Shown here in pieces: positions 37,459 through 47,345 of a stretch of 64,000 bases of DNA; position 1 is the stretch's first letter, and each line of letters opens with the position of its first letter. Source of the stretch: Defluviimonas aquaemixtae (GTDB lineage Bacteria; Pseudomonadota; Alphaproteobacteria; Rhodobacterales; Rhodobacteraceae); contig NZ_OMOQ01000001.1 of NCBI RefSeq assembly GCF_900302475.1, forward strand, positions 930,001 through 994,000. Reading direction: 5' to 3'. The notes beneath the pieces were generated by a model. It was not told where the DNA came from. It did not search any database and saw only the letters and a list, made by a program, of their open reading frames with translations. The translations under genes and the position numbers were made by a program.

Positions 37459-38157
37459 ATGGCGAAACCTGTCGCAGTCATTCTTGGGGTTGGCCCCGGC
37501 AACGGAATGGCGCTCGCCCGGCGCTTCGCGGCATCGGGCCACGCCGTCGCCATGTGCTCGCGGCGGGGTCCGTCGGAAGCGATGCTGGGCGAGATCGCGG
37601 GCGCGCGGGGCTATGCCTGCGACGTGTCCGACGCGGAATCGCTCAAGACGGCCTTCGACGCGATCCGAGGCGATCTCGGTCCGGTATCCACCCTGATCTA
37701 CAATGCAGGTTCCGCGCATTGGGGCAATCTCGACGCGCTCACCCCGGACGATCTGCGCATGGATGTCGAGGTCAATGCGGTCGGGCTATTTGCCTCCGCG
37801 CAGCTTGCCGTGCCGGATATGCGGGCGGCGGGAGGCGGCACGATCATCGTGGTCGGTGCGGGCGCGGCCCTGCGCGGGCGGCCCGGAACGATCGCCTTCG
37901 CAGCAGGCAAGGCAGCGCAAAGGTCCGTCGCGCAGTCGCTCGGGCGCCAACTCGGGCCCGAGAACATTCATGTCGGCTATCTGGTCCTCGACGGGGTCGT
38001 TGACCTCGAACGCAGCCGTGCCGCGATGCCCGACAAGGACGCGACGTTCTTTCTCAGCGCGGCCGGCGTGGCTGAGGCCGCTCATGCGCTCGCCTCTCAG
38101 GATCGGCAGGCCTGGACGTTCGAGCTCGATCTGAGGCCATACGGCGAGAACTGGTAG
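37459..38157 (+). CDS. SDR-family protein with altered catalytic residues
   Basis: A 232-residue short-chain dehydrogenase/reductase-like protein. The nucleotide motif is VILGVGPGNGMALARRFA, and the structural NAG motif is present (LIYNAGSAHWGNL). The catalytic Tyr of Tyr-x-x-x-Lys is replaced by Phe147 (AFAAGK, Lys151 kept), and the usual Ser region reads VVGAGAA. It may bind NAD(P) without normal dehydrogenase activity. A GCGGAGG ribosome site supports ATG 37459; the frame is open further upstream into gapR. Confidence 0.87.
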   Translation: MAKPVAVILGVGPGNGMALARRFAASGHAVAMCSRRGPSEAMLGEIAGARGYACDVSDAESLKTAFDAIRGDLGPVSTLIYNAGSAHWGNLDALTPDDLRMDVEVNAVGLFASAQLAVPDMRAAGGGTIIVVGAGAALRGRPGTIAFAAGKAAQRSVAQSLGRQLGPENIHVGYLVLDGVVDLERSRAAMPDKDATFFLSAAGVAEAAHALASQDRQAWTFELDLRPYGENW

Positions 38158-38167
38158 CCGTCCCGAC

Positions 38168-39043
38168 TCATGGTGCGATGAAGGTGACGCCTGGCATCTC
38201 GGCGATCTCGGCGCAGTCGGCCTCGTAGGCCGCCGTGACATCGCCGACCGTCGCGATGGTCCAGCCGGGTAGCTCGATCTCCACTTCGAGCTCTTCGGGC
38301 CTGGCATGCGCGGCCAGAAATTCCGTCGTGATCCGCCGCCGTTCCTCCACCGTCTCAGGCGGGTGGCCGTCGAGATAGGCCTTGAGCTTGGCGAGACCGT
38401 CCTCGGTCATGATCGCCGCGAGCAGGTCGAAATCGCCTTCGAGCGCTTCCTCGGGGCCAAGTCCAGCAACCGCGCGCAGCACCTCCGGCCAAATGAGCGG
38501 CGTGTCCTCGTTGCACCAGACGGTCAGGTCGATCTCCGGCACATGCGCCAGCATCCGCCGGATCACGTGCGACCAGCGCAGCGACAGGGGATGGGTGTCG
38601 CTCATGAGCGCGTCATAGGTGCCGTCCTTGGTGCGCCGGATCAGGTCGGGGATCAGCGTCGCGGGATTGCGGAGTGCCAGGAAGAACTCGCTCCGCGCTT
38701 CGGGGAAAAGGTTTGCGTAGGCCGCGGTGCGTTTGGGGGCGGTCGCGTAGAAACCCCGCTCCGACACCACGTTCACCGGAAAGCACAAGAGCCCGTCATA
38801 GCTGAAGATCAGCCGTTCGGCTTCGTCGGCCTCCATCACCGCGTCGAGGATGACGCTTTGCGTGTCCGGCGCCGCCGGACCGCCGGCCAGCGACTTCGCG
38901 ATGCGCGGCAGAAGCTGTCGGTACCTGCGCGGCGACGGCACCGAGATACCGGCTGCCGCCAGCGTGCCCCTGTTCTTCATAAGCGCCCTGACGAGCCGGT
39001 CCTCGTCGGTGCAGTGGGCACCCAGGTGATAGACGATCTGCAC
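38168..39043 (-). CDS. Conserved hypothetical protein, sulfotransferase-like N-terminus
   Basis: A 291-residue cytoplasmic protein. The opening QIVYHLGAHCTDEDRLVRAL and NRGTLAAAGISVPSPRRYR resembles the start of bacterial sulfotransferase-fold proteins (H-x-G-x-x-K-T-G-T), but the Lys/Thr of the PAPS-binding loop are missing. A later FFLALRNPATLIPDLI could match the 3-prime-phosphate-binding strand. I therefore treat it as a degenerate relative of unknown function. It is divergent from the ABC permease gene. Confidence 0.62.
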   Translation of the reverse strand: MQIVYHLGAHCTDEDRLVRALMKNRGTLAAAGISVPSPRRYRQLLPRIAKSLAGGPAAPDTQSVILDAVMEADEAERLIFSYDGLLCFPVNVVSERGFYATAPKRTAAYANLFPEARSEFFLALRNPATLIPDLIRRTKDGTYDALMSDTHPLSLRWSHVIRRMLAHVPEIDLTVWCNEDTPLIWPEVLRAVAGLGPEEALEGDFDLLAAIMTEDGLAKLKAYLDGHPPETVEERRRITTEFLAAHARPEELEVEIELPGWTIATVGDVTAAYEADCAEIAEMPGVTFIAP

Positions 39044-39131
39044 GGTTCCGCTTTTTCTGTCCTGCCTTCGGAAAGGAACCTATACGCGCTTGCTGGACAG
39101 GAAAACAGCTTTCCTGTAACGCCGGGGCGTC

Positions 39132-40814
39132 ATGGCCGAGCAAAACACTCAAGCAATCGCGGGCGCGCGACGCCGGCCGGGCGGCGGGGGTGGCGAGTTC
39201 TGGTCCGTGGGCGCGCTCGTCATCGCGGCGCTCGTCGTGATGCCGATCCTGTCGGTCGTTGTCCTTGCGTTCGCACCGACCGAGAATATCTGGCCACACC
39301 TGCTCGCGACGACCTTGCCGCGCTACGCGACGAACACGGCAATCCTGACGCTCGGGACCGGGCTTCTCGCGGCGGCGATGGGGACGGGGGCGGCGTGGCT
39401 CGTGACGATGTACCGGTTTCCCGGCGCGCGGTTATTGGAATGGCTCCTCCTGTTTCCGCTCGCCATCCCGGCCTATATCGGGGCCTACGCGCTCGTCGAT
39501 TTCCTCGACTATTCGGGACCCGTGCAAGTCGCGCTTCGCGAGGCGACGGGCTGGACCTCGGCACGCGATTACTGGTTTCCGCAGATCCGCACGCGCTGGG
39601 CGGCGATCATCGTTCTCGCGGTTGCCCTCTATCCCTATGTCTACATGCTCGCGCGCGCGGCGTTCCGAGAGCAGTCGGCCGGCAGCTACGAGGTCGCCCG
39701 CGCGCTCGGCGCCGGGCCGTTCGGGCTGTTCTGGCGGGTCGGCCTGCCGCTCGCCCGGCCCGCGATCGCAGCCGGGACCGCGATCGTGATGATGGAGACG
39801 GTGAACGACTTCGGCGTTGTCGATTATTTCGCGGTGCAGACGCTGACGACGGGGATTTTCACCGTCTGGCTCGAAACCGGCAACGCGGGCGGCGCGGCGC
39901 AGATCGCCTGCCTGATCCTTGCCGTCATCCTCGTCCTCGTGGCGCTGGAAAAGACGAGCCGGCGTCATTCCCGCTATTACCAGTCGGCGCGTCAGCCACG
40001 GCCGATCACACCCATCCAGCTCAAAGGGCCCGCCTCCTGGATCGCGGCCGCGCTCTGCGCCCTGCCGGTCCTCGCGGGCTTCGTCCTGCCGCTCGCCGTC
40101 ATTGCGGGCCACGCCTTCGACAAGCCGGGAAGCTGGGCCAGCGGCGGGCTCGGCCGCGCCTTCGCCAACACGCTTACGGTCGGAGGCGCGGCGGCGGTCT
40201 TGACGGTCCTGGGGGCGCTTTTCATGGTCTACGGCGTGCGGCTGACCGGGCGGCGCCTGCCGCGGCTCATCCTGCCCATCACGACAATCGGCTATGCCGC
40301 GCCAGGGGCGGTGCTTGCGGTTGGCATCCTGATCCCGGTCGCCGCGCTTGACCACCAGATCGCCGATCTGGTCGTGTGGCTGACCGGGTGGGACCCGGGC
40401 CTGATCCTGACCGGGTCCGCCGCGGCGATCGTACTGGCCTACTCGGTGCGGTTCTTCGCAATCGCCCAAGGGGCGACCGACGCCGCCTTCGGGCGTGTTC
40501 CGCCATCGCTGCCCATGGCGGCGCGATCGCTGGGCCGCACCTATGGAGGAGCGCTGCGCGAGGTCTATCTGCCGCTCATGCGCGGATCGGTGGGCACCGC
40601 GCTGCTGCTCGTTTTCGTCGATTGCGTAAAGGAACTGCCGGCGACGCTTTTCCTTCGCCCCTTCAACTTCGACACTTTGGCGACGCGGGCGCATGAAAAG
40701 GCGAGCCTCGAGAACATCGCCGAGGCCGCGCCGCCCGCGCTTCTGGTGATTGCGGTCGGGCTCTCGGCAGTTGTCTTGCTGGCGCGCATGAATCTCATGC
40801 TCAGGCGGCGATAG
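39132..40814 (+). CDS. Iron(III)-type ABC transporter permease (FbpB-like)
   Basis: A 560-residue integral membrane protein with about 12 helices in two fused permease halves. Each half carries an EAA loop that contacts the ATPase: YEVARALGAGPFGLFWRVGLP and MAARSLGRTYGGALREVYLP (each shown in part). This fused architecture is typical of ferric-iron (FbpB/SfuB) and thiamine permeases. Its binding protein and ATPase are not in the neighbourhood, so it is an orphan component. A divergent hypothetical gene lies upstream and tRNA-Thr downstream. Confidence 0.9.
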   Translation: MAEQNTQAIAGARRRPGGGGGEFWSVGALVIAALVVMPILSVVVLAFAPTENIWPHLLATTLPRYATNTAILTLGTGLLAAAMGTGAAWLVTMYRFPGARLLEWLLLFPLAIPAYIGAYALVDFLDYSGPVQVALREATGWTSARDYWFPQIRTRWAAIIVLAVALYPYVYMLARAAFREQSAGSYEVARALGAGPFGLFWRVGLPLARPAIAAGTAIVMMETVNDFGVVDYFAVQTLTTGIFTVWLETGNAGGAAQIACLILAVILVLVALEKTSRRHSRYYQSARQPRPITPIQLKGPASWIAAALCALPVLAGFVLPLAVIAGHAFDKPGSWASGGLGRAFANTLTVGGAAAVLTVLGALFMVYGVRLTGRRLPRLILPITTIGYAAPGAVLAVGILIPVAALDHQIADLVVWLTGWDPGLILTGSAAAIVLAYSVRFFAIAQGATDAAFGRVPPSLPMAARSLGRTYGGALREVYLPLMRGSVGTALLLVFVDCVKELPATLFLRPFNFDTLATRAHEKASLENIAEAAPPALLVIAVGLSAVVLLARMNLMLRRR

Positions 40815-40868
40815 ACCCCGCGAGAGAGGCTTGCGCTGCACCCACGCTGCATCTATGTGCGCAACAAG

Positions 40869-40944
40869 GCCGGTATAGCTCAGATGGTAGAGCACGTGAT
40901 TTGTAATCTCGGGGTCGGGGGTTCAAGTCCCTCTGCCGGCACCA
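40869..40944 (+). tRNA. tRNA-Thr (TGT)
   Basis: A 76-base cloverleaf with encoded CCA. Acceptor GCCGGTA pairs with TGCCGGC, the D arm is GCTC..GAGC, and the anticodon loop ttTGTaa gives anticodon TGT for ACA/ACG codons. The anticodon stem cgtga/tctcg contains one T-T mismatch. The DNA behind it becomes AT-rich and mosaic, so this gene is a candidate integration site. Confidence 0.93.
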
Positions 40945-40971
40945 TATCGTTTGGCTACAATATTGATAACC

Positions 40972-41232
40972 TTACATACTTTGCTTGCAATCGATGTACG
41001 GTCCACCCTTGAGCCCACCTTCCGCCTCTTGAACGGTGGCAGCTGTCACAATGTATTTCCTTGCGGAATCATCTAGCCTCTGATCAATGGCGACGGCCCA
41101 TCTATTGGCCGCGAGGGCTTGCTTCGGCATTTGAAAGAGCATCTGCATATCTTGATTGAGATATTCTCTTAGTTTTAAGAGTTCGGGCGGTTTCCGGACC
41201 TTCGCCGCACCTGCGAAACGATGGACTGAAGT
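40972..41232 (-). pseudogene. Probable 3-prime remnant of an unidentified gene
   Basis: An 86-codon open frame with protein-like composition (KPPELLKLREYLNQDMQMLF, NRWAVAIDQRLDDSARKYIV, EGGLKGGPYIDCKQSM) that begins directly behind a stop and has no start near its left end; the first ATG is at 41148 (58 codons). It points at the tRNA-Thr gene. It looks like the C-terminal piece of a gene lost by deletion. The family is not recognised. Confidence 0.4.
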
Positions 41233-41235
41233 TTA

Positions 41236-41642
41236 GTTGAGCAGACGTTCGCTTCGGGTGCCGTTGTGGCAGATTCTCGACACCGCCCCGACGGCGCCAA
41301 ACATGCTTTCGCTATTCGAACCATTGGCCACAATTTTTTCATCTTCTCCCGCTAATTCATCGTAGACTCACAAGTCTCGGCCCGGCCGAACGGACCGCAG
41401 CATTTTACTATCGGTTTGTGGACACGCGCGTTGACGCGTTTGGAGTGAAAACAACTTGTGCCATGTGCCGGCTTGCGGGTCTCCAGCCGCCCGTACCTCC
41501 AGTCGCAGCGGAGCGATTTGGCCGTTGGTTCTTCTCCCGATCAATCGCAAGACGGACTCTCCTCGCGAATGTCTGAAACCCTTGCCCGCTGTTGTGCTGC
41601 AACCAAAGGCTGACCCCTACGCCGCAATGTGAGTGATCAGAA
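41236..41642. other. AT-rich stretch upstream of the RTX/Hint gene
   Basis: About 400 bases without a recognised gene. Base composition is lower in GC than the core genome nearby. It presumably contains the promoter of the RTX/Hint gene; I see no clear sigma-70 boxes. Confidence 0.4.
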
Positions 41643-44189
41643 TTGGCCACGACCTTTTTTGGAATCTATCTCGGCGTCTATCCCACGATGGACCCGACAG
41701 AGGGCAACACGACCGCCGAGAACGTCTCAACTCTTCTCGGCCAGACCTTTGGCTCTGCGACCAGTCCCCTCTACGCCTCGAAAGTGTCGATCCAGACGCT
41801 CAATGTCGGCGGCTCTACGACGGCGCTCGACCAGGACAACACCGTCGCAAACGATCAGTTCAGCGTCAATGGCGCGGCTCCGCAGACGTTTGACAGCGTC
41901 TTCCAGTTGAACACCGTCACCCTGACCTATACCGACGGCACAACGGCAACGGTGTCGGTGATCCTGTTTCAGGACACGGCCGGCAATCTTTATCTTGCCC
42001 CGCAAACATCTGCGAACGCGTTGACGACGGCCTACGAAGCCAAACCTATCCAGTCGTTCACCGTCAGCCCGACCGGCACATTCATTAACTCGGCATCCGG
42101 CCTGGCGATTGACCGCCACGTTACGGCATTCGATGACGGTTACATTGACGGGACAGCCGGTGCTGATCTCATTGATACCAACTACGTCGAACCGGTCGCC
42201 GGGGGCAGCGACCGCATCGACAACAACGATGCAGGTCTTCCCGGCGCCGTCGGCAATGATGACTACGTGCGCGCCGGAGCTGGAAACGATACAGTGCTGG
42301 CCGGGGCCGGCAACGACATCGTTTTCGGCGGCACCGGCAACGACTCGATTGACGGCGGCATCGGCAACGACACGCTGTATGGAGAGGACGGCAACGATAC
42401 ACTTCTCGGCGGCGACGGCAATGACCTGCTCCTCGGCGGGCTGGGCACGGACTCGCTGGTCGGCGGAAACGGCAACGACACCCTTGATGGTGGCGACGGC
42501 GCGGATAACTTATCCGGCGGCGCGGGCGACGACACGTTCCGCCTGACCGGCACCTTCGGCAATGACACTATCGTCGGCGGCGAGACCGGCGAGACTGCGG
42601 GCGACCTGATCGACGCGTCCGGCCTGACCGCCAACACCACGCTCAGCTTCACCGGCAGCGAGGCGGGCACGCTCGCCGCTGGCGGCTCGACTGCGGTGTT
42701 CTCCGAGATCGAGCGCTTCACTCTCGGCGCGGGAGACGACACCGTCAACGCCTCCGCGGCGACGGCGGGCGTCAATGTCGATGCGGGCGCTGGCAATGAC
42801 GGCCTGACCGGCGGCGTGGGAAACGATACTCTCGCGGGCGGCGCCGGCAACGACACGCTGAACGGCGGCGCGGGCAATGACAGCCTCACCGGCGGCGCGG
42901 GCGACGACACGTTCCGCCTGACCGGCACCTTCGGCAATGACACTATCGTCGGCGGCGAGACCGGCGAGACTGCGGGCGACCTGATCGACGCGTCCGGCCT
43001 GACCGCCAACACCACGCTCAGCTTCACCGGCAGCGAGGCGGGCACGCTCGCCGCTGGCGGCTCGACTGCGGTGTTCTCCGAGATTGAGCGCTTCACTCTC
43101 GGCGCGGGAAACGACACCGTCAACGCCTCCGCGGCGACGGCGGGCGTCAATGTCGATGCGGGCGCTGGCAATGACAGCCTGACCGGCGGCGTGGGAAACG
43201 ATACTCTCGCGGGCGGCGCCGGCAACGACACGCTGAACGGCGGCGCGGGCAATGACCGGCTCATCCTCGGAGCAGGGGACAATGCAAGCGATCTTGTTGT
43301 CTTGCAGGATGGGTCCGGTCAGGACACGGTACTCGGCTTCGAATCGCCGATAGACAATGGTGACGGCACCTTCACGGGCCGGGACAGGTTCGACCTCGCC
43401 GACCTGACTGATAGCCAGGGCAACCCTGTCAACGCCTGGGACGTGACGGTCACGGATACGGTCGGCGACGGCACGGGCGATGCGATTCTGATCTTCCCCA
43501 ATGGTGAAAGTGTCACGCTCGTTGGAATCCTGCCGTCGCAGGTGGACAGCGCCGCGAAGCTGAACGCGATGGGAATCCCCTGCTTCACCCGGGGAACCGT
43601 CATCCGGACGCCGAACGGCGACATCGCGATCGAGGATCTTCGGGTTGGAGACCTGGTGACGACCGCTGATCACGGGGATCAGCCCGTCCGTTGGATCGGA
43701 TCTCGCAAAGTAGCCGCCATCGGAAAGCTCGCGCCCGTCCTGATCGCCTCGGGCGCTCTGGACAACACGCGTGACCTCTTCGTTTCACAGCAACACCGTA
43801 TGCTGCTGGGCAACTGGCGATCCCAGCTCCTGTTCGGAGAGGATGAAGTTCTGGTCGCCGCCAAACATCTGGTGGATGGCCGCGCAATCCGCGTGATCGA
43901 AGGTTCCGAAGTGGAGTACTTCCATATCCTCTTCGACTGCCACGAAATCGTCTACGCCGAAGGTGCGCCAACCGAAAGCTTCTACCCAAGTGATGACGGC
44001 GTTCTATGCCTGGAGAAAGACACCCAGGACGAGCTTTTCGAACTGTTCCCTGGACTGTCCTCACTTGGAACCACTGCCTATGGCCCCGTTGCCCGGCGAA
44101 GTCTCAAAGCCTTCGAGGCTGCTCTGATGATCGAGCCAGAATGTTCCGCCGTCCTCCCGCAAGTCACGCCGCTGGCATTGAGTGCTTGA
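41643..44189 (+). CDS. Secreted RTX calcium-binding protein with C-terminal Hint domain
   Basis: An 848-residue protein. The N-terminus (~1-190) is of the type found in Rhodobacterales Hint-domain proteins ([20 protein letters not shown]) and argues for the TTG start at 41643; no strong ribosome site is seen. Residues ~195-540 hold RTX nonapeptides (GGxGxDxL/V) that fold into a calcium-binding beta-roll. Within this region a 125-residue block is duplicated. From Cys647 ([20 protein letters not shown]) a Hint domain follows, which in relatives performs autoproteolysis. No signal peptide is present, as expected for type I secretion; the transporter is not in the window. Confidence 0.88.
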   Translation: MATTFFGIYLGVYPTMDPTEGNTTAENVSTLLGQTFGSATSPLYASKVSIQTLNVGGSTTALDQDNTVANDQFSVNGAAPQTFDSVFQLNTVTLTYTDGTTATVSVILFQDTAGNLYLAPQTSANALTTAYEAKPIQSFTVSPTGTFINSASGLAIDRHVTAFDDGYIDGTAGADLIDTNYVEPVAGGSDRIDNNDAGLPGAVGNDDYVRAGAGNDTVLAGAGNDIVFGGTGNDSIDGGIGNDTLYGEDGNDTLLGGDGNDLLLGGLGTDSLVGGNGNDTLDGGDGADNLSGGAGDDTFRLTGTFGNDTIVGGETGETAGDLIDASGLTANTTLSFTGSEAGTLAAGGSTAVFSEIERFTLGAGDDTVNASAATAGVNVDAGAGNDGLTGGVGNDTLAGGAGNDTLNGGAGNDSLTGGAGDDTFRLTGTFGNDTIVGGETGETAGDLIDASGLTANTTLSFTGSEAGTLAAGGSTAVFSEIERFTLGAGNDTVNASAATAGVNVDAGAGNDSLTGGVGNDTLAGGAGNDTLNGGAGNDRLILGAGDNASDLVVLQDGSGQDTVLGFESPIDNGDGTFTGRDRFDLADLTDSQGNPVNAWDVTVTDTVGDGTGDAILIFPNGESVTLVGILPSQVDSAAKLNAMGIPCFTRGTVIRTPNGDIAIEDLRVGDLVTTADHGDQPVRWIGSRKVAAIGKLAPVLIASGALDNTRDLFVSQQHRMLLGNWRSQLLFGEDEVLVAAKHLVDGRAIRVIEGSEVEYFHILFDCHEIVYAEGAPTESFYPSDDGVLCLEKDTQDELFELFPGLSSLGTTAYGPVARRSLKAFEAALMIEPECSAVLPQVTPLALSA
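42516..43256 (+). repeat. Near-perfect 375-bp tandem duplication inside the RTX gene
   Basis: Unit 1 starts at 42516 and unit 2 at 42891, offset 375 bases (125 codons, frame kept). Across about 366 bases only a handful of substitutions are visible, for example gagatcgag/gagattgag and gacggcctg/gacagcctg. This is far more similar than functional constraint on RTX repeats requires, so the duplication is recent or maintained by gene conversion. Confidence 0.92.
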
Positions 44190-44887
44190 CCGTCAGGTGG
44201 CTGGCCCATTCAAACCGCATCCTTCGATGTTCCGGATCTCTGTTTCATCTTCGCTCCATAGTGGCTTCGATGAACCAGAAATGCTCCGTTGCTCAAACCC
44301 CTAAATCTGTCCGAAGGGCCCTGACGTCAGACAGTTTCGTTTCTCAATCTGGCCATCCATGTTTCACGTGAGCTGCTCTTTGCCGCGATCTCAGAAGCGG
44401 AAAAGCTGGCGGACTGGCTGGAGGTACATCTTCTTAACACCATGTGGGGACCTCGTGTGCTCTAACCCACTGGTAGAGCTGCAATGACCGCTTTGGGCCT
44501 CCGCCCACCAGCAGGGTGAGAAAACTGCGGAATGAGGCGCGTGTCCGGTTCAAGGAATGCCGAAGCGCGGCGGCGCTGACTGTTGAGTGACCAAACTGCC
44601 AAGCAAAGGCGCGACGGACGGTTCTACAGAGTTCGTCTGCCAGCGGCCTCTTCCTGCGCATCCTGGAAGGTCCAGACGCCACATTGCTGTCTTGAGCCGG
44701 CATGGCCGCTTCGGGAAAAGCTGCTTCCGGCATCGGCTAGGATCGAATGTCCGGTATCGGCCGCTCACGTCACTTGAGCAGATAGGGCAGAAAGCATGCG
44801 TAAGCGAAAAGAGGACATCCAGTCCGCTTCGCGCCGAGATCCACCGCGAGCTTGGCGGCTCACCACGCGCACCGTAGAATGCGGGTC
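44190..44887. other. 700-base mosaic gap with a coding-like fragment
   Basis: No intact gene. A 46-codon frame at 44325-44465 (+) reads like a protein end (LAIHVSRELLFAAISEAEK, DWLEVHLLNTMWGPRVL) but has a stop just upstream and no start, so it may be a remnant. Near 44743 the motif TCGAATGTCCGG belongs to a short repeat family seen in other gaps of this region. Confidence 0.4.
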
Positions 44888-45892
44888 ATGGGGTATGTGA
44901 CGTCGCTCTTCGCGCGCAAGGTGGTCGCCGCGGCGGGCGGTGGGGTTGATGCTGCGGCGATGCTTTCCAGCGTCGGGATCGCCCCCGACGACCCCTGGGA
45001 CGCCAGGCAGATGGTTCCGGCCGAGCGCTATTACGACATGCTCGAAAGAATCGCCGATCAGATGGACGTAACCGAACTGCCGGTGCGCACGGGCGCCTCC
45101 ATGCGGCTTGACGAATACGGTGCGCTTGGGCTGGCCTTCAAGGCTGCAACGACGCTCGGGGCGTCCTATGCGCGGGTGGAACGCTATGCGCGTCTGTGGA
45201 CCAGCGTCGTCGAATACGAGCTGCGGCCGGCGACTGGGGGCACGCTCTTCATCCTGCATCGGGCGGGCGAACGGCGCCTCGGGATGCGGCTGTCGAACGA
45301 GGCGACCCTTGCGAGCGCCGTGTCCATCGCAAGGCAGGTCTGCCCGGTGCCGCTCGCGCCCGTGGAAGTGCTGGTCCGGCATCCCGCCCCGCGCTCGATC
45401 GCCGCGCACGAGGACTGGTTCGACTGCCCGGTGCGCTTCGGCGCCGAACTCGACGCGATCCTCTATGCCGACGAGACGCTGGCCCGGCCCAACATCCTAG
45501 GGGACGTGGGGATATCGCAATACCTCACCACGCATCTCGAAGCAGAACTGTCCGAGATCACCCGGGAGCCCGCGCTTGTCACGCAGGCGAAAGCCGCAAT
45601 CGCCCAGGCCCTCAGCGAGGGGGCGCCGAAGATGGCCGAGATCGCCCGCAGCCTCGGACTAAGTGCGCGGTCTTTCCACAGGCGCCTCTCCGAGCACGGA
45701 ATGAACTTTCAGAGCCTCACCGAGGAAACCCGCCGCAACCTCGCCGAAGGGCTCTTGCAGGACGAGAGCCATTCACTGGCCGAAATCGCGTTTCTCACCG
45801 GTTTCTCCGAGCAGAGCGCCTTTACCCGCGCGTTCAAGCGCTGGGTCGGCACAACGCCCGCGACCTACCGCAAGGATATCTTCCACCGCTGA
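44888..45892 (+). CDS. AraC-family transcriptional regulator
   Basis: A ~334-residue regulator. The N-terminal ~200 residues form the OruR/ArgR-type arabinose-binding-like domain (MGYVTSLFARKVVAAAGGGV, LGLAFKAATTLGASY). The C-terminal ~100 residues are the twin AraC helix-turn-helix (KMAEIARSLGLSARSFHRRL, SLAEIAFLTGFSEQSAFTRA, FKRWVGTTPATYRK). The exact start is uncertain between ATG 44879 and 44888. It is followed by three genes in the same direction and probably controls them. Confidence 0.92.
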   Translation: MGYVTSLFARKVVAAAGGGVDAAAMLSSVGIAPDDPWDARQMVPAERYYDMLERIADQMDVTELPVRTGASMRLDEYGALGLAFKAATTLGASYARVERYARLWTSVVEYELRPATGGTLFILHRAGERRLGMRLSNEATLASAVSIARQVCPVPLAPVEVLVRHPAPRSIAAHEDWFDCPVRFGAELDAILYADETLARPNILGDVGISQYLTTHLEAELSEITREPALVTQAKAAIAQALSEGAPKMAEIARSLGLSARSFHRRLSEHGMNFQSLTEETRRNLAEGLLQDESHSLAEIAFLTGFSEQSAFTRAFKRWVGTTPATYRKDIFHR

Positions 45893-46000
45893 CGGGCGCA
45901 TTGGCGACGGCGGTCAAAAGGCTGGCATCGGCGGTCAAGACCGCGCAGCATCCCCGCGCTTATCCCTTGGCCACCGATACCGAAGCCAGGGAGGCACCCC

Positions 46001-46828
46001 ATGAAAGACCAAGAGATCCTCGTCATCGGCGCAACCGGCAAGACCGGCCGCCGCGTCGCCAGCCGCCTCGAGGCGCGGGGCATTCCCGTGCGCCGCGGCT
46101 CGCGCAGCTCCGCAACGCCCTTCGACTGGGAAGCGCCGGAGACTTGGGCGCCGGCACTGCGCGGGGTCCGTGCGGCCTATGTCACCTACTTTCCTGACCT
46201 TGCTTTCCCCAGCGCCGTGGAAAAGCTCGAGTCCCTCTGCGAGACGGCCCGCGACGTGGACATCGAGCACCTCGTGCTGCTCTCCGGCCGCGGCGAACAC
46301 CACGCGCGGCTGGGCGAAGAGGTGGTGCGCAATTCCCGCGTCGACTTCACCATCGTCCGGGCTGCCTGGTTCGCTCAGAACTTCTCCGAAGGCTACCTGC
46401 GCGATCCGGTCCTGGCCGGCGTCCTTCCGATGCCCGGCGGCGATGTCGCCGAGCCCATCATCGACATCGACGACATTGCCGATGTCGCAGTCGCGGCACT
46501 GACCGAAGAGGGCCACAAGGGCGAACTCTACGAGGTGACAGGCCCGCGGCTGATGTCCTTCGCAAACATGGCGTGTGAACTCTCGAGGGCTACCGGGCAC
46601 GAGATCCAGCATATCCCGATCAGCTTCGAGGAGTTCCACGCAAACATCGCCGAGGCTGGGGGCGCCTTCGTCGCCGACGTCTTCACCGCCATCGCGCGCG
46701 AAACGCTGGACGGTCGCAACGCCCACACCACGGACGGCGTGATACGCGCGCTCGGCCGCGGCCCGCGCGACTTTGCGGACTTCGCCAACGCCGCCGCTCG
46801 AACCGGCGCCTGGACAAGCGCCGCCTGA
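46001..46828 (+). CDS. NmrA-type NAD(P)-binding protein (atypical SDR)
   Basis: A 275-residue protein with the Rossmann motif ILVIGATGKTGRRVASRLEA, LVLLSGRGEHHARLGEEVVR (in place of a Tyr-x-x-x-Lys site) and FTIVRAAWFAQNFSEGYL. This matches NmrA/ergot-synthesis-like atypical SDRs, which sense redox cofactor state or reduce quinones and similar substrates. GGGAGGC precedes the ATG. It is first in a likely three-gene unit with two membrane proteins, downstream of the AraC regulator. Confidence 0.88.
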   Translation: MKDQEILVIGATGKTGRRVASRLEARGIPVRRGSRSSATPFDWEAPETWAPALRGVRAAYVTYFPDLAFPSAVEKLESLCETARDVDIEHLVLLSGRGEHHARLGEEVVRNSRVDFTIVRAAWFAQNFSEGYLRDPVLAGVLPMPGGDVAEPIIDIDDIADVAVAALTEEGHKGELYEVTGPRLMSFANMACELSRATGHEIQHIPISFEEFHANIAEAGGAFVADVFTAIARETLDGRNAHTTDGVIRALGRGPRDFADFANAAARTGAWTSAA

Positions 46829-46853
46829 CACCACCCCATGAAAGGAACATGAC

Positions 46854-47282
46854 ATGAGACCCACCCTACTCGAGAAGACCGCGCTCGGTCTCTCCGGCCT
46901 CACCGCGCTCACCATTGGCGCTTTCATCCTGTTCGCGCCGCACGCCTTCTACGCCGGTTACGGCATCAGGCTCGGCGAAGACACCAACCTGCTGAGCGAA
47001 CTGCGCGCACCCGGCGCCGGTCTCGCGGGTTTCGGCCTTCTGATGCTGCTCGGCATCTGGCGGCACGCGGTCCTGCCCGTTGGCATGGCGGTGGCCCTGA
47101 CGGTCTTCACCACCTTTCCGGCCGGACGGCTGGTCGCGCTTGCAGTAGACGGGATGCCGTCCGGCAGCGTCATCGGCGCCCTCGTCGTGGAACTGATCAT
47201 CGCCGCGCTCTGCCTCGCAGCCTTCCGCCGGCGCCTTTGGCAGCCGGCGCCCGGCCTCTCCACGGCGCAGCCCGCGCGCTGA
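46854..47282 (+). CDS. DUF4345-type membrane protein
   Basis: A 142-residue membrane protein with four hydrophobic helices (for example ALGLSGLTALTIGAFILFAP and VIGALVVELIIAALCLAAF). The FAPHAFYAGYGI and ELRAPGAGLAGFGLLML parts match the DUF4345 pattern. Function is unknown. AAAGGAA precedes the ATG, 25 bases after the NmrA-type gene. Confidence 0.75.
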   Translation: MRPTLLEKTALGLSGLTALTIGAFILFAPHAFYAGYGIRLGEDTNLLSELRAPGAGLAGFGLLMLLGIWRHAVLPVGMAVALTVFTTFPAGRLVALAVDGMPSGSVIGALVVELIIAALCLAAFRRRLWQPAPGLSTAQPAR

Positions 47283-47345
47283 ACCTGCCGCGGCGGCTTG
47301 GCGCTTGACGTCCTGCCGCCGCCCCAATCTAAGGAACCCGTCCCC

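Noticed and set aside
42274..43265. Repeats that could be mistaken for a CRISPR array
   Set aside because: The short repeats are in-frame RTX nonapeptides inside a coding gene, without unique spacers of constant length.
42510..43673. Long antisense frames across the RTX repeats
   Set aside because: They exist only because the repeated RTX codons lack stops on the other strand; the RTX frame has clear GGxGxD motifs.
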